Counted from the stretch's first letter, positions 36,680 to 46,860 are shown. The stretch is 64,000 bases of DNA from an uncultured Schlesneria sp. (GCA_903904835.1 CAIVEI010000051.1:151243-215242), one strand, 5' to 3'. Notes: a model not told the origin generated them from the letters alone. Program-made: numbers and translations.

Positions 36680-38041
36680 GTGTCGAAGTATTTTCTTTTG
36701 AGCGTTGCGCCCTTCGCTTTACTGTTGTCTTCCATCGGGTGCGGTTCTTCGTCTCACGCCATTGACGTGCTCGATGGTTCCGATGGACGTCAACCCGTCA
36801 AGGTTGCTGACGCCGAAGCCTACAAGCCGACGTCACTGCCCGATCGAGTTATTCTGACGTGGACCGGTGACCCCTCGCGAACACAAGCCGTCACATGGCG
36901 TACCAGCACCGCAGTAGCAAAAGGGCTGGCCGAAATCGCAATCGCGACCGACAATTCTGGTTTCGCAAGAACAGCCCGACAATTGGCCGCGAAGACGACT
37001 CTTCTCGAATCTGATCTCTCGAAATCGCACTACCACACCGTCGAGTTTAACGCCCTGTCACCTCGTACCAAGTATGCGTACCGAGTGGGTGACGGCGCGA
37101 ACTGGAGTGAGTGGTTTCACTTTACGACCGCTAGCGATCGGACCGAACCGTTTACGTTCGTTTATTTCGGCGACGCCCAGAATGACATCAAGCCGATGTG
37201 GTCTCGCGTGATTCGAGAAGCGTTTACCGATGCACCGAAAGCCAGCTTTCTGCTGCACGCCGGAGATTTGATTAACAAACCGAACAGCGACGCCGAATGG
37301 GGCGAATGGTATCTGGCGGGCGGTTGGATCAACGCGATGACGCCAAGCATCTCAACCCCCGGCAACCATGAATATGAAAGTGTCGGAGTGACCCGGACTT
37401 TAACACTTTCCAAACATTGGAAGCCCCAGTTTGCTCTGCCGGAAAACGGTCCCGCCGACCTGTTGGAGACGGCGTTTTACTTGGATTTTCAAGGGACTCG
37501 GATTATTTCATTAGACTCAAACGTCAAGATTGTTGAACAAGTCCCGTGGCTTGAAAAGGTCCTCGCTTCGCGCGATTCGTCAATCGGCTGGACCGTTGTG
37601 ACATTCCACCATCCGATCTATTCAAGTGCCAAAAATCGCGATAACAAAGAGGTTCGCGACAACTGGCAACCCGTTTTCGACAAGTACAAAGTCGATCTCG
37701 TGTTGCAGGGACATGATCACACTTACGCGAGATCGAAACTGGTCAACAGCACCACTGGCGTTGCGGCCAAAGGCGAGTCGGGCACCGTTTACGTTGTCTC
37801 CGTCAGCGGTCCGAAGATGTACGACATCGGCAGGCCGCCTCGTCCGGAATTTCAGCGAGTTGCTGAAGATACGCAATTGTTCCAGATCATTACGATCGAC
37901 GGTGACGAACTACGATATCAGGCCCGCACTGCCACCGGTCAACCCTATGACGGATTTACGCTGAAGAAGCGAGCAGGACAACCCAACGAACTGATCGAAC
38001 AAGTCCCTGAGACGCCAGATCGATTGAGAGGACTAAAGTAG
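36680..38041 (+). CDS. purple acid phosphatase-like metallophosphoesterase lipoprotein
   Basis: About 453 residues. A lipoprotein signal (FLLSVAPFALLLSSIGC, lipobox SIGC) is followed by a fibronectin-like N-terminal domain (LTWTGDPSRTQAVTWRT and YHTVEFNALSPRTKYAYRVG). The dimetal phosphatase domain has VYFGDAQND, HAGDLINK, TPGNHEYE, VTFHHPIYS and LQGHDHTYAR, as in purple acid phosphatases. I prefer the GTG at 36680, which has GGAG seven bases upstream and gives a normal signal peptide; ATG 36644 or 36662 are alternatives. Acts outside the cytoplasm on phosphate esters. A strong terminator follows. Confidence 0.82.
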   Translation: MSKYFLLSVAPFALLLSSIGCGSSSHAIDVLDGSDGRQPVKVADAEAYKPTSLPDRVILTWTGDPSRTQAVTWRTSTAVAKGLAEIAIATDNSGFARTARQLAAKTTLLESDLSKSHYHTVEFNALSPRTKYAYRVGDGANWSEWFHFTTASDRTEPFTFVYFGDAQNDIKPMWSRVIREAFTDAPKASFLLHAGDLINKPNSDAEWGEWYLAGGWINAMTPSISTPGNHEYESVGVTRTLTLSKHWKPQFALPENGPADLLETAFYLDFQGTRIISLDSNVKIVEQVPWLEKVLASRDSSIGWTVVTFHHPIYSSAKNRDNKEVRDNWQPVFDKYKVDLVLQGHDHTYARSKLVNSTTGVAAKGESGTVYVVSVSGPKMYDIGRPPRPEFQRVAEDTQLFQIITIDGDELRYQARTATGQPYDGFTLKKRAGQPNELIEQVPETPDRLRGLK

Positions 38042-38054
38042 CCTGCAAAAACAC

Positions 38055-38086
38055 GGCGAGCACGGGGAATCAATCCCCGGCTCGCC
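38055..38086. terminator. strong hairpin terminator between convergent genes
   Basis: Stem GGCGAGC-CGGGGA with TCCCCG-GCTCGCC (13 pairs, one bulged A, 5-base loop). It lies 14 bases after the phosphatase stop, with T-rich sequence beyond it. The next gene ends at 38119 on the other strand, so it may serve both. Confidence 0.75.
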
Positions 38087-38118
38087 ATGTTTGTTTTCAT
38101 CGAGTCAATAAATTCAGA

Positions 38119-39147
38119 TCACAGATTCCAGCCGCAATTGTCGCGGACCTTAATCATTGTTCCCAGAATCGTGTTCCACGTCTTCATATCTTCCAGAGTA
38201 GAATTCGGGAACATGCAACCGTCCCAGCAAATGTGTTTGATACCACGATCGGCCGCACCCTTCAGCCAATAGGCAGCAGTCGCGACAATGTCGAGCTTCC
38301 CGTTCGGGTCGTCGGCAAGACAATGTCGACCGGTCTTGTCATGGGTTCCAGTACCGTGAACCGTCCCGTCGTTCTGGGCCACGTGGAAGTCAATCGTCCA
38401 CGGTCGCAACGCGTCAGTCATTTTCGTATAGGCTGCGTCAAACTCGGCTTGAGTGTAGCCTTCTTTCAACAAAGCGTGCTCGGGGGCGTTATACCCCATC
38501 AAGTATAAGTAGGTATGTGCCTGATCGGCCTGGAATCCAACCGTCCCTGGCATGTCAACCTGCTCGAGCAGGTCAACCATGTTCTTCCAAGAGTGCATGC
38601 CACCCCAGCAGATTTCCCCTTCGGCGGCCAAACGCTCACCATGGGCGGCAGCAACAATTCCCGCTTCGCGGAATGTGGAAGCGATCTTTTTCGTGTTGCC
38701 AACGGGGTCTTCCAACCATTGTGACGGACCAGCGGCGGCATCGATTCGGATCACGCCATACTTTCGCACGCCGTGTCGATTGAAGATGTCTGCGATGCGA
38801 CAGGCTTTCTTCACCGCAAGCACGAACTTGGCACGCTGCTCGGGACCACCCATTGAACTGTCGCCAACCGTTCCCGGCCAGACGGGTGCGACCAGCGAGC
38901 CTACAGCCAGGCCTTCGTAAGCAATCTTGTCGGCGATCCGTTTCACGTCGTCGTCTGACAGGTCGATGTTGACGTGCGGGTCAAACAGGAATAGATCCAC
39001 TCCATCAAACCGCTGGCCATTGACGACCGCGTTCTTCGTAAAGCCCAGCATGTGGTCCAGCGAAATGAACGGCTCGGCCCCTGGGGAACCCTTCCCAACC
39101 AGACCGGGCCACATCGCATTATGAAGTCGTGGGAATTTGTTACTCAT
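38119..39147 (-). CDS. xylose-isomerase-like TIM-barrel sugar isomerase/epimerase
   Basis: A 342-residue TIM-barrel protein of the sugar phosphate isomerase/epimerase (AP endonuclease 2) superfamily. Core elements include [24 protein letters not shown], the acidic [30 protein letters not shown] and [14 protein letters not shown], the His/Asp/Glu ligands expected of a divalent-metal isomerase. It has no signal peptide. It lies 50 bases downstream of a mannose-isomerase-like cupin gene on the same strand, so the two probably act on one sugar pathway. The substrate cannot be read. Confidence 0.78.
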   Translation of the reverse strand: MSNKFPRLHNAMWPGLVGKGSPGAEPFISLDHMLGFTKNAVVNGQRFDGVDLFLFDPHVNIDLSDDDVKRIADKIAYEGLAVGSLVAPVWPGTVGDSSMGGPEQRAKFVLAVKKACRIADIFNRHGVRKYGVIRIDAAAGPSQWLEDPVGNTKKIASTFREAGIVAAAHGERLAAEGEICWGGMHSWKNMVDLLEQVDMPGTVGFQADQAHTYLYLMGYNAPEHALLKEGYTQAEFDAAYTKMTDALRPWTIDFHVAQNDGTVHGTGTHDKTGRHCLADDPNGKLDIVATAAYWLKGAADRGIKHICWDGCMFPNSTLEDMKTWNTILGTMIKVRDNCGWNL

Positions 39148-39197
39148 CGAAGTTCTTTCAGAGCGAAGTTGAAAATGAAGGAGCGGAAAAAAGAAAC

Positions 39198-40424
39198 TTA
39201 CCGACGTTTGTGATCGCCGACGTTCGGAGCATCTGGCTGAGCGTTTGGACCGAAGTAGCGCAGTGAGACCAGTGGTTCGGACCCATTGTTCTCAACAATA
39301 ACCCCTTCTGCTGCGGCCTTCGCTGTGACGAAAACTTCGTCGTCAGTCATCTGACCGAAACGGATCATGGCAGGCGTCTGCAACCGCATGCCGTTGATCT
39401 TCCCTTCGCCTTGAACCGTAACCCATCCATACGCTCCGCCATCCTTGAGTGTCAATTTCGTGCCAGGATTAACGGTCAATTCTTTGGCGGTGAAGAGCTG
39501 TTCTCCGTCGATCTTGCCGTAGACGATCCAGCGATCGACATAGCCTTCCTTTTCCGTGTGAGCGACAGGAATCGGTTCCAGGTAGTTATTGTCCTTGAAA
39601 TTTGGATCGACGTTCTTTTCCCAGTCGAGAGCGTCAACCAGATATTGCAGATCGTCGTGTTTGTCTTTTGGAAAATCCTTCGTCAGAAGTGTTCGGGGAA
39701 CTGCTCGGCCTTCGACCATTGACTGGTACATGCCGAATACGTCGCTGCCCCACTGAGGTTCGTAAGTCAGCAGGCTGCCTGGTGCATGCAGGACGCAAGG
39801 AGGAATCAACCATCCGGTTCCCAACTTCAAACGATAGGCCTTGGACAGATCCAGAATTCCATTGTCGCCTTCGTTCCAGCGAGCCAGACTGTCGATCACG
39901 TCCTGCTTCGTCGTTCCCGGCTCGAGTCCCATGAACGTGTAAGGGAATTTGTTTCCCGTGGGATTGAGCTGTGGCGGGAAGTAGTACGATTCGGGCTTTC
40001 CTTCTTGCCCAACCAGCTTCGCTTTTGCCGTATTCAGGTGCATGTGATGGGGAATCGGACCCATGTTATCGAAGAACTTTGAATAGACAGGCCATCGCCT
40101 GTACTTATTCCAGATATGATCGCCGATTGTTTCAGAGCCGAGCTCGGCGATAGCGTCCCGCAGTGTGAACTTCTGCCCGGCGTGAACGCAGTACGATAAT
40201 CCTTCGTCTGCTGGTGCCCCTTCGTTTGCGGCGACTGTTGTTGACGCGAACCATCGTTCATCGATCCCACCTCGATGAGTTCCCAAGGCATAGTAATCGG
40301 CGGGATGCAGTTTCAAACGACGTCCTGGCTGAAGAAACGAGCGAGGAACCCAAGTTGGGGCCAGTCGGAAAATACCCTTGCCTTCAGTCAGTGCGGCGGA
40401 TGCCAGTTGTTTGACGTTGGCCAT
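39198..40424 (-). CDS. cupin protein resembling type I mannose-6-phosphate isomerase
   Basis: A 408-residue protein with two cupin halves. The first has [20 protein letters not shown] and IPHHMHLN (metal-ligand His cluster) and later [21 protein letters not shown], as in phosphomannose isomerase-type enzymes. The second carries [15 protein letters not shown] and a Gly-rich strand ([12 protein letters not shown]). Cytosolic, with no signal peptide. Paired in an operon with a TIM-barrel sugar isomerase, which supports a role in sugar interconversion. The fold is clear but the assignment to PMI itself is not. Confidence 0.65.
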   Translation of the reverse strand: MANVKQLASAALTEGKGIFRLAPTWVPRSFLQPGRRLKLHPADYYALGTHRGGIDERWFASTTVAANEGAPADEGLSYCVHAGQKFTLRDAIAELGSETIGDHIWNKYRRWPVYSKFFDNMGPIPHHMHLNTAKAKLVGQEGKPESYYFPPQLNPTGNKFPYTFMGLEPGTTKQDVIDSLARWNEGDNGILDLSKAYRLKLGTGWLIPPCVLHAPGSLLTYEPQWGSDVFGMYQSMVEGRAVPRTLLTKDFPKDKHDDLQYLVDALDWEKNVDPNFKDNNYLEPIPVAHTEKEGYVDRWIVYGKIDGEQLFTAKELTVNPGTKLTLKDGGAYGWVTVQGEGKINGMRLQTPAMIRFGQMTDDEVFVTAKAAAEGVIVENNGSEPLVSLRYFGPNAQPDAPNVGDHKRR

Positions 40425-40643
40425 GGTCTTGGAAATCTTCTTCTTGCGAATTCGTCGAGGGACATCGACGGCCGGGAAACTCGACCGTCTGAAATAGCGA
40501 AATTATTACGGGGAGCGAGATTTTTGACGTTTTACTCGCCGAAATGCAATCGTGCGGCATGTCCGTAAGCTGATTTGCAGGTCCAATTACCCCAAACATC
40601 GAAAAATCTTGATTCTCGATGATGGTAAAAACAGTTTCGGTTC

Positions 40644-40671
40644 TTGTTCCCCGTTGCCGTTCAGTGATAAT
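40644..40671 (+). promoter_or_regulatory. possible sigma70-type promoter for the cupredoxin gene
   Basis: TTGTTC (40644-40649), 16 bases, then GATAAT (40666-40671), about 80 bases before the start codon. This is in an otherwise empty 330-base intergenic region that also holds a short GCCTCGCC/GGCAAGG repeat-like stretch near 40700. Matches are moderate only. Confidence 0.3.
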
Positions 40672-40754
40672 ACGGTTAACCACAAGTATTGAGGTTGGAT
40701 GCCTCGCCCCGCAGGCAAGGTTGCCTCGCCACTCTTTTCTGAAAGTGTTCACAG

Positions 40755-41525
40755 ATGCAAAAGTTGTTTTCACTGACGGCTGCATGTGCAGCGTTCGCCC
40801 TGATGGGTACAGGATTCTGCAATTCGGCTAACGCCCAATGGGGTACTCTTAAGGGCCAGATATTGCTCGACGGGGACATCCCGAAGATTGAACCGCTTGT
40901 CAAGCAGGGAAACGCAGCAGCGAAAGACGCAGCGGTTTGTGCCGCTCAGGAAGTTCCCGATGAAAAGCTGGTCGTGAATCCCGAAAACAAAGGGATCGCT
41001 AACGTCGTCGTCTACCTGGCCAAAAAGCCTGCAAAGATCGCCCCTACCGTTGAAAAGAGTGCTGTCCCGCAGGTCACGTTCGACCAGAAGGGATGCCGTT
41101 TCATGCCACACGTTCTGCTCGTCCGAACCGATCAAACGGTTCTCGTGCTGTCTGACGACGAAGCAGCACATAACACGCACACCTTTCCGATCAAGAATCG
41201 TCAGGACAATTTCGTCGTGGCGCCTAAGGATCGGACCGGAGTTTCTGTAAAACCACTCACCTTGGCCGAAAAGCTGCCTTCGAAAGTCGGTTGCGACATT
41301 CACCCGTGGATGGTGGCCTATTGGGTCATCCTTGATCACCCCTACGCTGCCATCACGGATGCAAACGGTAACTTCGAGATCAAAGATCTGCCTGTCGGAA
41401 CGCACGAATTCAATGTCTGGCAGGAATCCGCCGGTTACCTCGACAAAAAGTACACCGTCAACATCAAGGACGGAACCAATCAGGAAAAACCGCTGAAGTT
41501 CACAGCGAAACAAATCCTGAAGTAA
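40755..41525 (+). CDS. exported cupredoxin-like (methylamine utilisation type) protein
   Basis: A 256-residue protein with a standard signal peptide (LFSLTAACAAFALMGTGFCNSANA). A cupredoxin-like domain has the blue-copper ligand pattern: an early His in DEAAHNTHTFP and CDIHPWM near residue 175 (Cys...His...Met). It ends with a carboxypeptidase-regulatory-like segment (ITDANGNFEIKDLPVGTHEFNVWQ). Such planctomycete proteins are periplasmic and probably bind copper; electron transfer is inferred. An independent unit with its own promoter candidate and a strong terminator. Confidence 0.78.
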   Translation: MQKLFSLTAACAAFALMGTGFCNSANAQWGTLKGQILLDGDIPKIEPLVKQGNAAAKDAAVCAAQEVPDEKLVVNPENKGIANVVVYLAKKPAKIAPTVEKSAVPQVTFDQKGCRFMPHVLLVRTDQTVLVLSDDEAAHNTHTFPIKNRQDNFVVAPKDRTGVSVKPLTLAEKLPSKVGCDIHPWMVAYWVILDHPYAAITDANGNFEIKDLPVGTHEFNVWQESAGYLDKKYTVNIKDGTNQEKPLKFTAKQILK

Positions 41526-41560
41526 ATGAATCCTGTTAATACACAGTGATTTTAATCCAG

Positions 41561-41596
41561 AAACGCCCGGCAAAATAACTTTTTTGCCGAGCGTTT
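41561..41596 (+). terminator. rho-independent terminator
   Basis: AAACGCCCGGCAAAA (41561-41575) pairs with TTTTGCCGAGCGTTT (41582-41596) with one mismatch and continues into a T-run. It lies 36 bases after the cupredoxin stop. Confidence 0.85.
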
Positions 41597-41843
41597 TTTC
41601 GTAGACAGCCTGTTATTTCGGCGAATTGTTTGTACGCCGAGTGCATGTCTCATGCATTTTAAGAAGCATGGCCCGTTGAATGAACGACGTCTAAATTGGG
41701 TTGTTTTCCGCAAACACCAACCTCTTTTACCATTAATTACCAACCAAATTCTGTAGAATGACTTGGAAAGTGGTAAATATTTTGGGCCATCTGATCTTCC
41801 CTAAGACACCCACCGACGACGTGTTCGTTGTGTTAACAAGCGT

Positions 41844-41872
41844 TTGACTCGCACTGATGTGAGTGGTAAGCT
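41844..41872 (+). promoter_or_regulatory. possible promoter of the kinase gene
   Basis: TTGACT (41844-41849), a 17-base spacer, then TAAGCT (41867-41872), 52 bases before the kinase start. The -35 is good and the -10 moderate. The rest of the 41597-41843 gap shows nothing else that I recognise. Confidence 0.4.
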
Positions 41873-41923
41873 CATTGGGTTGTATTAATTTCATTCACTT
41901 CAAGTGTTGGTGATCGTGTCCCT

Positions 41924-44314
41924 ATGGGGATTTCATTCAACGGAGAATCTGGAGAATGTCCTTCTGAAGAGGATCTGAAATCGTGTGCGCAGCAACGGCT
42001 CGAATCCAATGCCGCTGAAATCATTGCCAGACATCTTCGCGGATGTCAGGCATGTCGCGACCGCTTCGCGAAGTATAAAGATGGCTCCAACACAGAGACC
42101 AATCTGTTTCCGCATGACGAAAACTACGCCGATACGAAGACGGTCGCTTCCGAGGACATAGTCTCGGATATTTCCCTTGAGGGCCGATTCGACTTAAGTC
42201 TGTTTGCTCCGTCTTCGATTCAAGGAGCGATGGGGAAACTGGGAAAATACGACGTTCTCAGTGTCCTGGGTACCGGCGGGATGGGCGTGGTTTTTAAAGG
42301 GTTTGACGAGGAACTCAGGCGGCCGGTTGCTCTGAAGGTTCTCAACCGGGAACTCTCGTCCTCATCGACAGCGCGCCGGCGATTTGTGCGAGAGGCCCGC
42401 GCTGCTGCGGCAGTCAATCATCCAAATGTAGTGACAATCCACGGCGTCGAAACACATAATGACTTGCCATTTATTGTGATGGAATTCGTTTCTGGTATTT
42501 CGTTGCGTGACCGTTTGTGCCAGCAACCGCTCGACCCAATCGATGCCTTGCGAATCAGCGATCAGATCTCCACAGGATTAGCAGCAGCCCACCTGCACGG
42601 GGTCATTCACCGAGATATCAAGCCCGGTAATATTCTGTTGGAAGATGGCCAGTCTCGCGTCAAAATTACAGATTTTGGCTTGGCGCGAGTTGCGATCGAC
42701 AATGTCGAATTGACTTCTCGCCATAGTGCCGTTGGGACTCCCGCTTACATGTCCCCTGAACAGGTCCGGGGGGACAATCTCGACGCACGTAGTGATTTGT
42801 TTTCGCTGGGTTGCGTCATGTACGCAATGTTCGCTGGCCATTCACCATTTCATGGGCGGACCGCCCTGGAGAGCGCACGAAAGGTGGTTGACGAAAAACC
42901 ACTTCCACTGGACGCAGTTGCACGGAACGTTCCAAAGTTCTATTCCGAAATCGTTACTCGTCTTTTAGAAAAAGACCCGAATCACCGATATCAGTCGGCC
43001 CAAGAGGTTGCTACGGTGCTCTCAGGATACGTGAGGACAATCAACCAATCGGCAACCGATGAGTTGCAGGGGGTCATGCGGAAGAGCTTGCCTCCGAAAG
43101 AGATGCGAACGTGGCGTGCGGTCTGGCCCGTAGCTTTCTTGATTGTTTTCGCTTTGGGTATCGGCCTGAGTTCTTGGTTAAATGGACGGCAGACCCAGAC
43201 GAAAGTGATTCAAAATCTTATTCCAGAAGTTCCTTCCTCTGAAAAGAATTGGTTGCGAGGGGAAATAACCGTTTCGAAATCGGGGTCCGCCCGCTTTGCG
43301 TCAATCCGCGAAGCGTTAGAACTCGCGGGACCAGGCTCGCGAATCATCGTTCAGGATGCCGAAGAATATCCCGAACCGCTGGTTATTGATCGGCCGGAAC
43401 AATGGCAGGACGTCATCCTCGAATCCAGCGAGGGTGCTACGCTCGTCGCACCCAATTCACGGAGTGTGGTTCGCATCGCTGGAGTGCCAAAATTTGTCCT
43501 AAGTGGTTTTAAGATAAGGGCCTCGGCGGATCAATTTGGAATTGAAATCAGTGGAGATTGTGCCGGAGCACACGTTGCAAGTGTTAAAGCCGAACGTATT
43601 GGAGATTCGGATGGGACCCGTAAAGGACACTCATTGTCTTTTCTTTATCTACACGATGGTGCTGCCGGAACTGAAGGCTCGCCGATAGTCATCAAGAACG
43701 TTGATGTTCGTGGCGGAGGCATCGGTCTACAAATTGGTGATGAAGCTCCTCGTGATGGCGTTTACGTCCCCGTAAAATGGATTCGTCTGGAAGAATGTAC
43801 TGTCATCGGGCGTGACACAGGAATCGGTTACCAGCTAATTCTGGTCAACGCTTTAGAGCATGTTGTCGTCACCCGCTGCACCTTTGCCAACGGGGCTTGC
43901 GGCGTTAGTTTTCTTGTCAAGCAGCCTCACCTCGCTCGAAGCGTGAATATCAGCCACAACACGTTTCATCAGCTCAAGTGCTGGCTGGTGTTTCACGACA
44001 CGCCGCTGGAACAGGATGATGTCGAATTCCAGAAGAATCTGATTTGTCGTACGTCACAAGTGACGCTTGAACAGAGGAACCTTGATTCCGTCCGTTCATG
44101 GTTCGTTGACAATGGGTGGCTGCAATCGGATGCCCCCGACGATCCGACGATTTTACAGGTCGCCAAATCGGCTCCCCCAATCACATTCGCTTCCGAGGAT
44201 GTGACTCACGTTGACTACCTCAAGCCGACATCAGATTCATGGAATGCTCTGCCGTTGGGGAAAGAGCTGCCAGGTCGGTACGGAGATCCTTCGTACAACC
44301 GTCGTCAACGTTGA
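41924..44314 (+). CDS. Hanks-type Ser/Thr kinase with zinc-finger N-terminus and beta-helix sensor
   Basis: A 796-residue membrane receptor kinase. The N-terminus has an anti-sigma-type zinc finger (HLRGCQACRDRF, HxxxCxxC). The kinase domain runs about residues 105-370: LGTGGMGVVFKG, VALKVL, VIHRDIKPGNILL, ITDFGLARV and GTPAYMSPEQVRGD, all catalytic residues present. One membrane helix lies at about 400 (VAFLIVFALGIGLSSWL). The outer part, about 440-760, is a right-handed parallel beta-helix of repeated short strands (FVLSGFKIRAS, VVVTRCTFANGACGVSF, VNISHNTFH). Such a helix could bind carbohydrate, suggesting a cell-envelope sensor; that is inference. The next gene starts 38 bases on. Confidence 0.85.
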   Translation: MGISFNGESGECPSEEDLKSCAQQRLESNAAEIIARHLRGCQACRDRFAKYKDGSNTETNLFPHDENYADTKTVASEDIVSDISLEGRFDLSLFAPSSIQGAMGKLGKYDVLSVLGTGGMGVVFKGFDEELRRPVALKVLNRELSSSSTARRRFVREARAAAAVNHPNVVTIHGVETHNDLPFIVMEFVSGISLRDRLCQQPLDPIDALRISDQISTGLAAAHLHGVIHRDIKPGNILLEDGQSRVKITDFGLARVAIDNVELTSRHSAVGTPAYMSPEQVRGDNLDARSDLFSLGCVMYAMFAGHSPFHGRTALESARKVVDEKPLPLDAVARNVPKFYSEIVTRLLEKDPNHRYQSAQEVATVLSGYVRTINQSATDELQGVMRKSLPPKEMRTWRAVWPVAFLIVFALGIGLSSWLNGRQTQTKVIQNLIPEVPSSEKNWLRGEITVSKSGSARFASIREALELAGPGSRIIVQDAEEYPEPLVIDRPEQWQDVILESSEGATLVAPNSRSVVRIAGVPKFVLSGFKIRASADQFGIEISGDCAGAHVASVKAERIGDSDGTRKGHSLSFLYLHDGAAGTEGSPIVIKNVDVRGGGIGLQIGDEAPRDGVYVPVKWIRLEECTVIGRDTGIGYQLILVNALEHVVVTRCTFANGACGVSFLVKQPHLARSVNISHNTFHQLKCWLVFHDTPLEQDDVEFQKNLICRTSQVTLEQRNLDSVRSWFVDNGWLQSDAPDDPTILQVAKSAPPITFASEDVTHVDYLKPTSDSWNALPLGKELPGRYGDPSYNRRQR

Positions 44315-44351
44315 ATTACCAATCCTCACCAATCGGATTCGGAGTGCCTCT

Positions 44352-45599
44352 GTGAGCCCTTATGATTTTCCAGAGCCGCCAATCAATCAAGTCGATTGCG
44401 ACCCGTCTGCGTACCCAGTAAGTGTCAAGGAATGTTCCGCATACGGTTTCTCTGAGGATTGTCAGAGCGGTCTTAACTTTGGCTCGACGCTTCAGTTTGC
44501 CGGTTCAGGCGCAATGCCCTGCGTTGATGTGCGGAACACTGCCAGGGAATCGCATCGCCCTTTAAGAGTCGGGCATGTCGGGCAATTTCTTATGCGCGGC
44601 GGAATTGAAATGTGGCTGAAAGGGCTTATTCGTCACACTCAGCCAGACCACCTGACGTTCGTCCGTTGCGTCGCCACATCATCACATTATTGGGATCCGC
44701 GCGTGGCCGCTGAATTAGGCGTTGCCGTCGAGATCGGCGGCGCCGACAGCGTTCGCCGACTTGCGGCAGATTGTGATGTGCTGCTTTGTTCGGGGCCCGC
44801 CGAAACTGCCGAATGGCTGGCCGAATGTCGCCCGAAACTCACGGTTTTTGTCGCTCATGGAAATGCGCAACCCTATCGGGCATTGCTTGAGCGTTGCGGG
44901 CCGATTGTGGACCATGTCGTTGCCGTCAGCAACGGCGTGCGCGATCAGATATGTATGGGTTTCCCTTGCACAGTGATCCCCAACGGTGTCGATGTGGCTC
45001 ACATCGCTCCGAGCCGGTCTCGCGCTGAAGTGCGGCATTCATTAGGCTTTGCACCGGAGGATTTTGTATTGGGCTATGTCGGTCGCTTTTCCTGGGAAAA
45101 GCGACCTCGAACAATCATTGAAGCGGTGGCCTTGCTGCCGCCCCGATTCAAAGCGCTGCTGGTAGGTTGGGGTGACGAACGCCAGCAGTTGCTTGAACTG
45201 GCTAATCAGCGAATCCCCGGCCGCTATGCAATCGTAGAGGGGGATCGCAACGTTGGCGATTATTATCAAGGACTTGACGCGGCCTGCCTCCCCTCAGAAT
45301 GGGAAGGATTTGGACTGGTCGTTATCGAAGCCATGTTTGCTGAACGAGTCGTGATCGCCAGGCCCGTCGGTTGTATCCCAGATGCCATCAACGATCGTGT
45401 CAACGGCCTCGTCGTGTCTGGCGATCCTCAATCCTTTGCGGCAGCGGCTTCACTGGTCGAAGCTCATCCTCAGTGGGCAAACGGCGTCGCGAGGGAAGGC
45501 CGCCGATACGCTGATCTCTATGGCCACGCACGACAGATGAGTGCTCGCTATGAGGAACTGCTGTCGCGGTTATGGTTACAGACTCAATCAAGAGTTTGA
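44352..45599 (+). CDS. GT4-family glycosyltransferase
   Basis: About 415 residues, GT-B fold, family 4. After an unusual ~70-residue leader come HVGQFLMRGGIEMWLKGL, VSNGVRDQI, VIPNGVDV, GYVGRFSWEKRPRTIIEAV and the donor-binding LPSEWEGFGLVVIEAMFAERVVIA (ExE-type EWEGFGLVVIE). GTG 44352 is chosen because GGAG lies eight bases upstream; the longer frame overlaps the kinase. It transfers a sugar from a nucleotide donor, probably onto an envelope glycan. It overlaps the methyltransferase gene by 28 bases. Confidence 0.83.
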   Translation: MSPYDFPEPPINQVDCDPSAYPVSVKECSAYGFSEDCQSGLNFGSTLQFAGSGAMPCVDVRNTARESHRPLRVGHVGQFLMRGGIEMWLKGLIRHTQPDHLTFVRCVATSSHYWDPRVAAELGVAVEIGGADSVRRLAADCDVLLCSGPAETAEWLAECRPKLTVFVAHGNAQPYRALLERCGPIVDHVVAVSNGVRDQICMGFPCTVIPNGVDVAHIAPSRSRAEVRHSLGFAPEDFVLGYVGRFSWEKRPRTIIEAVALLPPRFKALLVGWGDERQQLLELANQRIPGRYAIVEGDRNVGDYYQGLDAACLPSEWEGFGLVVIEAMFAERVVIARPVGCIPDAINDRVNGLVVSGDPQSFAAAASLVEAHPQWANGVAREGRRYADLYGHARQMSARYEELLSRLWLQTQSRV

Positions 45600-46180
45600 T
45601 TCAGGATTTGTTCTTCATGCCCATCGGTTCCTATGCACTCGTCCCGCATGTCGCACATGCGCTTGTTCGGCACCAACCCCATCGCGTTCTGGACCTTGGG
45701 ATCGGTTTCGGCTTGTACGGTGCCGTCGTTCGGCAGTGGTTAGATCAAGGAGTACGCCCTTGGCGGACAAACCTTACAGGGGTCGAGGCCTTCGCATCAT
45801 ACAGAAATCCTACTTGGGACCTTTACAATCTGATTGTGATCAATCCCATCCAGGAGTTCCTGGTTCGCGATCATGCATTGTTCGATTTCATTCTGCTTCT
45901 TGACGTGGTTGAACACTTCGAGCGTCCCGAAGCAATATGGGTGCTCGATCGCTGCAAGAGACTACTTTCACCGCGCGGTTGCATGATGGTTGGGACGCCT
46001 GCGATTTTTATGGAACAAGGTGCCGTCGGCGGCAATGAATTCGAACGTCATCGTTCGCTCTGGACGGTGTCCGACTTTATTGAGCGAGGTTATCGGATCG
46101 AGAAAAACGGCGATCCAGACGCGTTTGGTCACCAGATGATACTCGCTGCCTTTGTGCCTGGTGGTTCATCAACTTGCTAG
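45572..46180 (+). CDS. class I SAM-dependent methyltransferase
   Basis: A 202-residue protein with a Rossmann methyltransferase fold: motif I VLDLGIGFGLYG, an acidic residue in GVEAF at the end of strand 2, LLLDVVEHFERPEAI (DVxEH typical of UbiE/COQ5-like enzymes), and LSPRGCMMVGTP. It begins within the end of the glycosyltransferase gene, so the two are coupled and may modify the same glycan. The substrate is unknown. Confidence 0.82.
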   Translation: MVTDSIKSLIQDLFFMPIGSYALVPHVAHALVRHQPHRVLDLGIGFGLYGAVVRQWLDQGVRPWRTNLTGVEAFASYRNPTWDLYNLIVINPIQEFLVRDHALFDFILLLDVVEHFERPEAIWVLDRCKRLLSPRGCMMVGTPAIFMEQGAVGGNEFERHRSLWTVSDFIERGYRIEKNGDPDAFGHQMILAAFVPGGSSTC

Positions 46181-46273
46181 ACGCCACCGCCACCGCGAGA
46201 GGGACGAAGAGATCATGATCATGATTGACAAGCATGTAAAACGAAAATGAATGTCTTTCCGGCATCTCTCCTC

Positions 46274-46510
46274 TTAGAAGTCCATCTGACAACGACGTGC
46301 GATCATGTCGGTTTCGTTGCGCCGGCTGATGGCGTCCTGACTTAAGAATCCGGTGTCGGTCTGAAATGCGCCATTCATCCGGACTGTGGGAAAAGTATTC
46401 TTGTTAAGTCGATCGAACACGGCCGAAAATGACATAATTTTTTCAAACAATGGAAGAAGTTTTTCACTTCCCTGAATTCGCGTAAGCGACTGCGAGATTA
46501 GTATTTCCAT
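46274..46510 (-). CDS. hypothetical 78-residue protein
   Basis: An isolated minus-strand frame (MEILISQSLTRIQGSEKL...) in a sparse region. Codon use is protein-like and the mix of residues is plausible, with a central amphipathic helix, but no family is recognised and only a weak GAG precedes the start. It may be a shadow. Confidence 0.25.
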   Translation of the reverse strand: MEILISQSLTRIQGSEKLLPLFEKIMSFSAVFDRLNKNTFPTVRMNGAFQTDTGFLSQDAISRRNETDMIARRCQMDF

Positions 46511-46606
46511 CGCAATCTCAATCGGATAAGACGAGGGTCGAGTTTCAGATTGGTTTTACTGACTTGGTCCGTTGCTGACATTTATTATCAGTGGGATTTT
46601 TTGAGT

Positions 46607-46858
46607 ATGTCCACGAATTCCCTTTCAGAACGCAATATGTCGAGTCGCGGTTTTTCTCGCGAATTGCCTGCATTCAGTCAAAACAATTCAATCCGATCGA
46701 TCGATTCACTGCTGGTCATTGGAATCGTGGCGATTGCGATTTTTCTCAGCCTTTTTGTTTTCGAATTCTCCAGGATTTTGAAACTTGCGGGAAAGGTCAA
46801 TCACGCATCGCCCGCTCGTTTCTATGAGCCGGCCCATTCGGATTATGCGAAGCGGTAA
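46607..46858 (+). CDS. hypothetical small single-pass membrane protein
   Basis: An 83-residue frame: a Ser-rich hydrophilic N-part and one membrane helix (LLVIGIVAIAIFLSLFVFEF) near residue 40, then a short basic tail. The longer frame reaches 46550, but ATG 46607 gives a tidier protein; neither has a strong Shine-Dalgarno. Convergent with the porin gene, with the porin terminator just beyond. Confidence 0.4.
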   Translation: MSTNSLSERNMSSRGFSRELPAFSQNNSIRSIDSLLVIGIVAIAIFLSLFVFEFSRILKLAGKVNHASPARFYEPAHSDYAKR

Positions 46859-46860
46859 GC

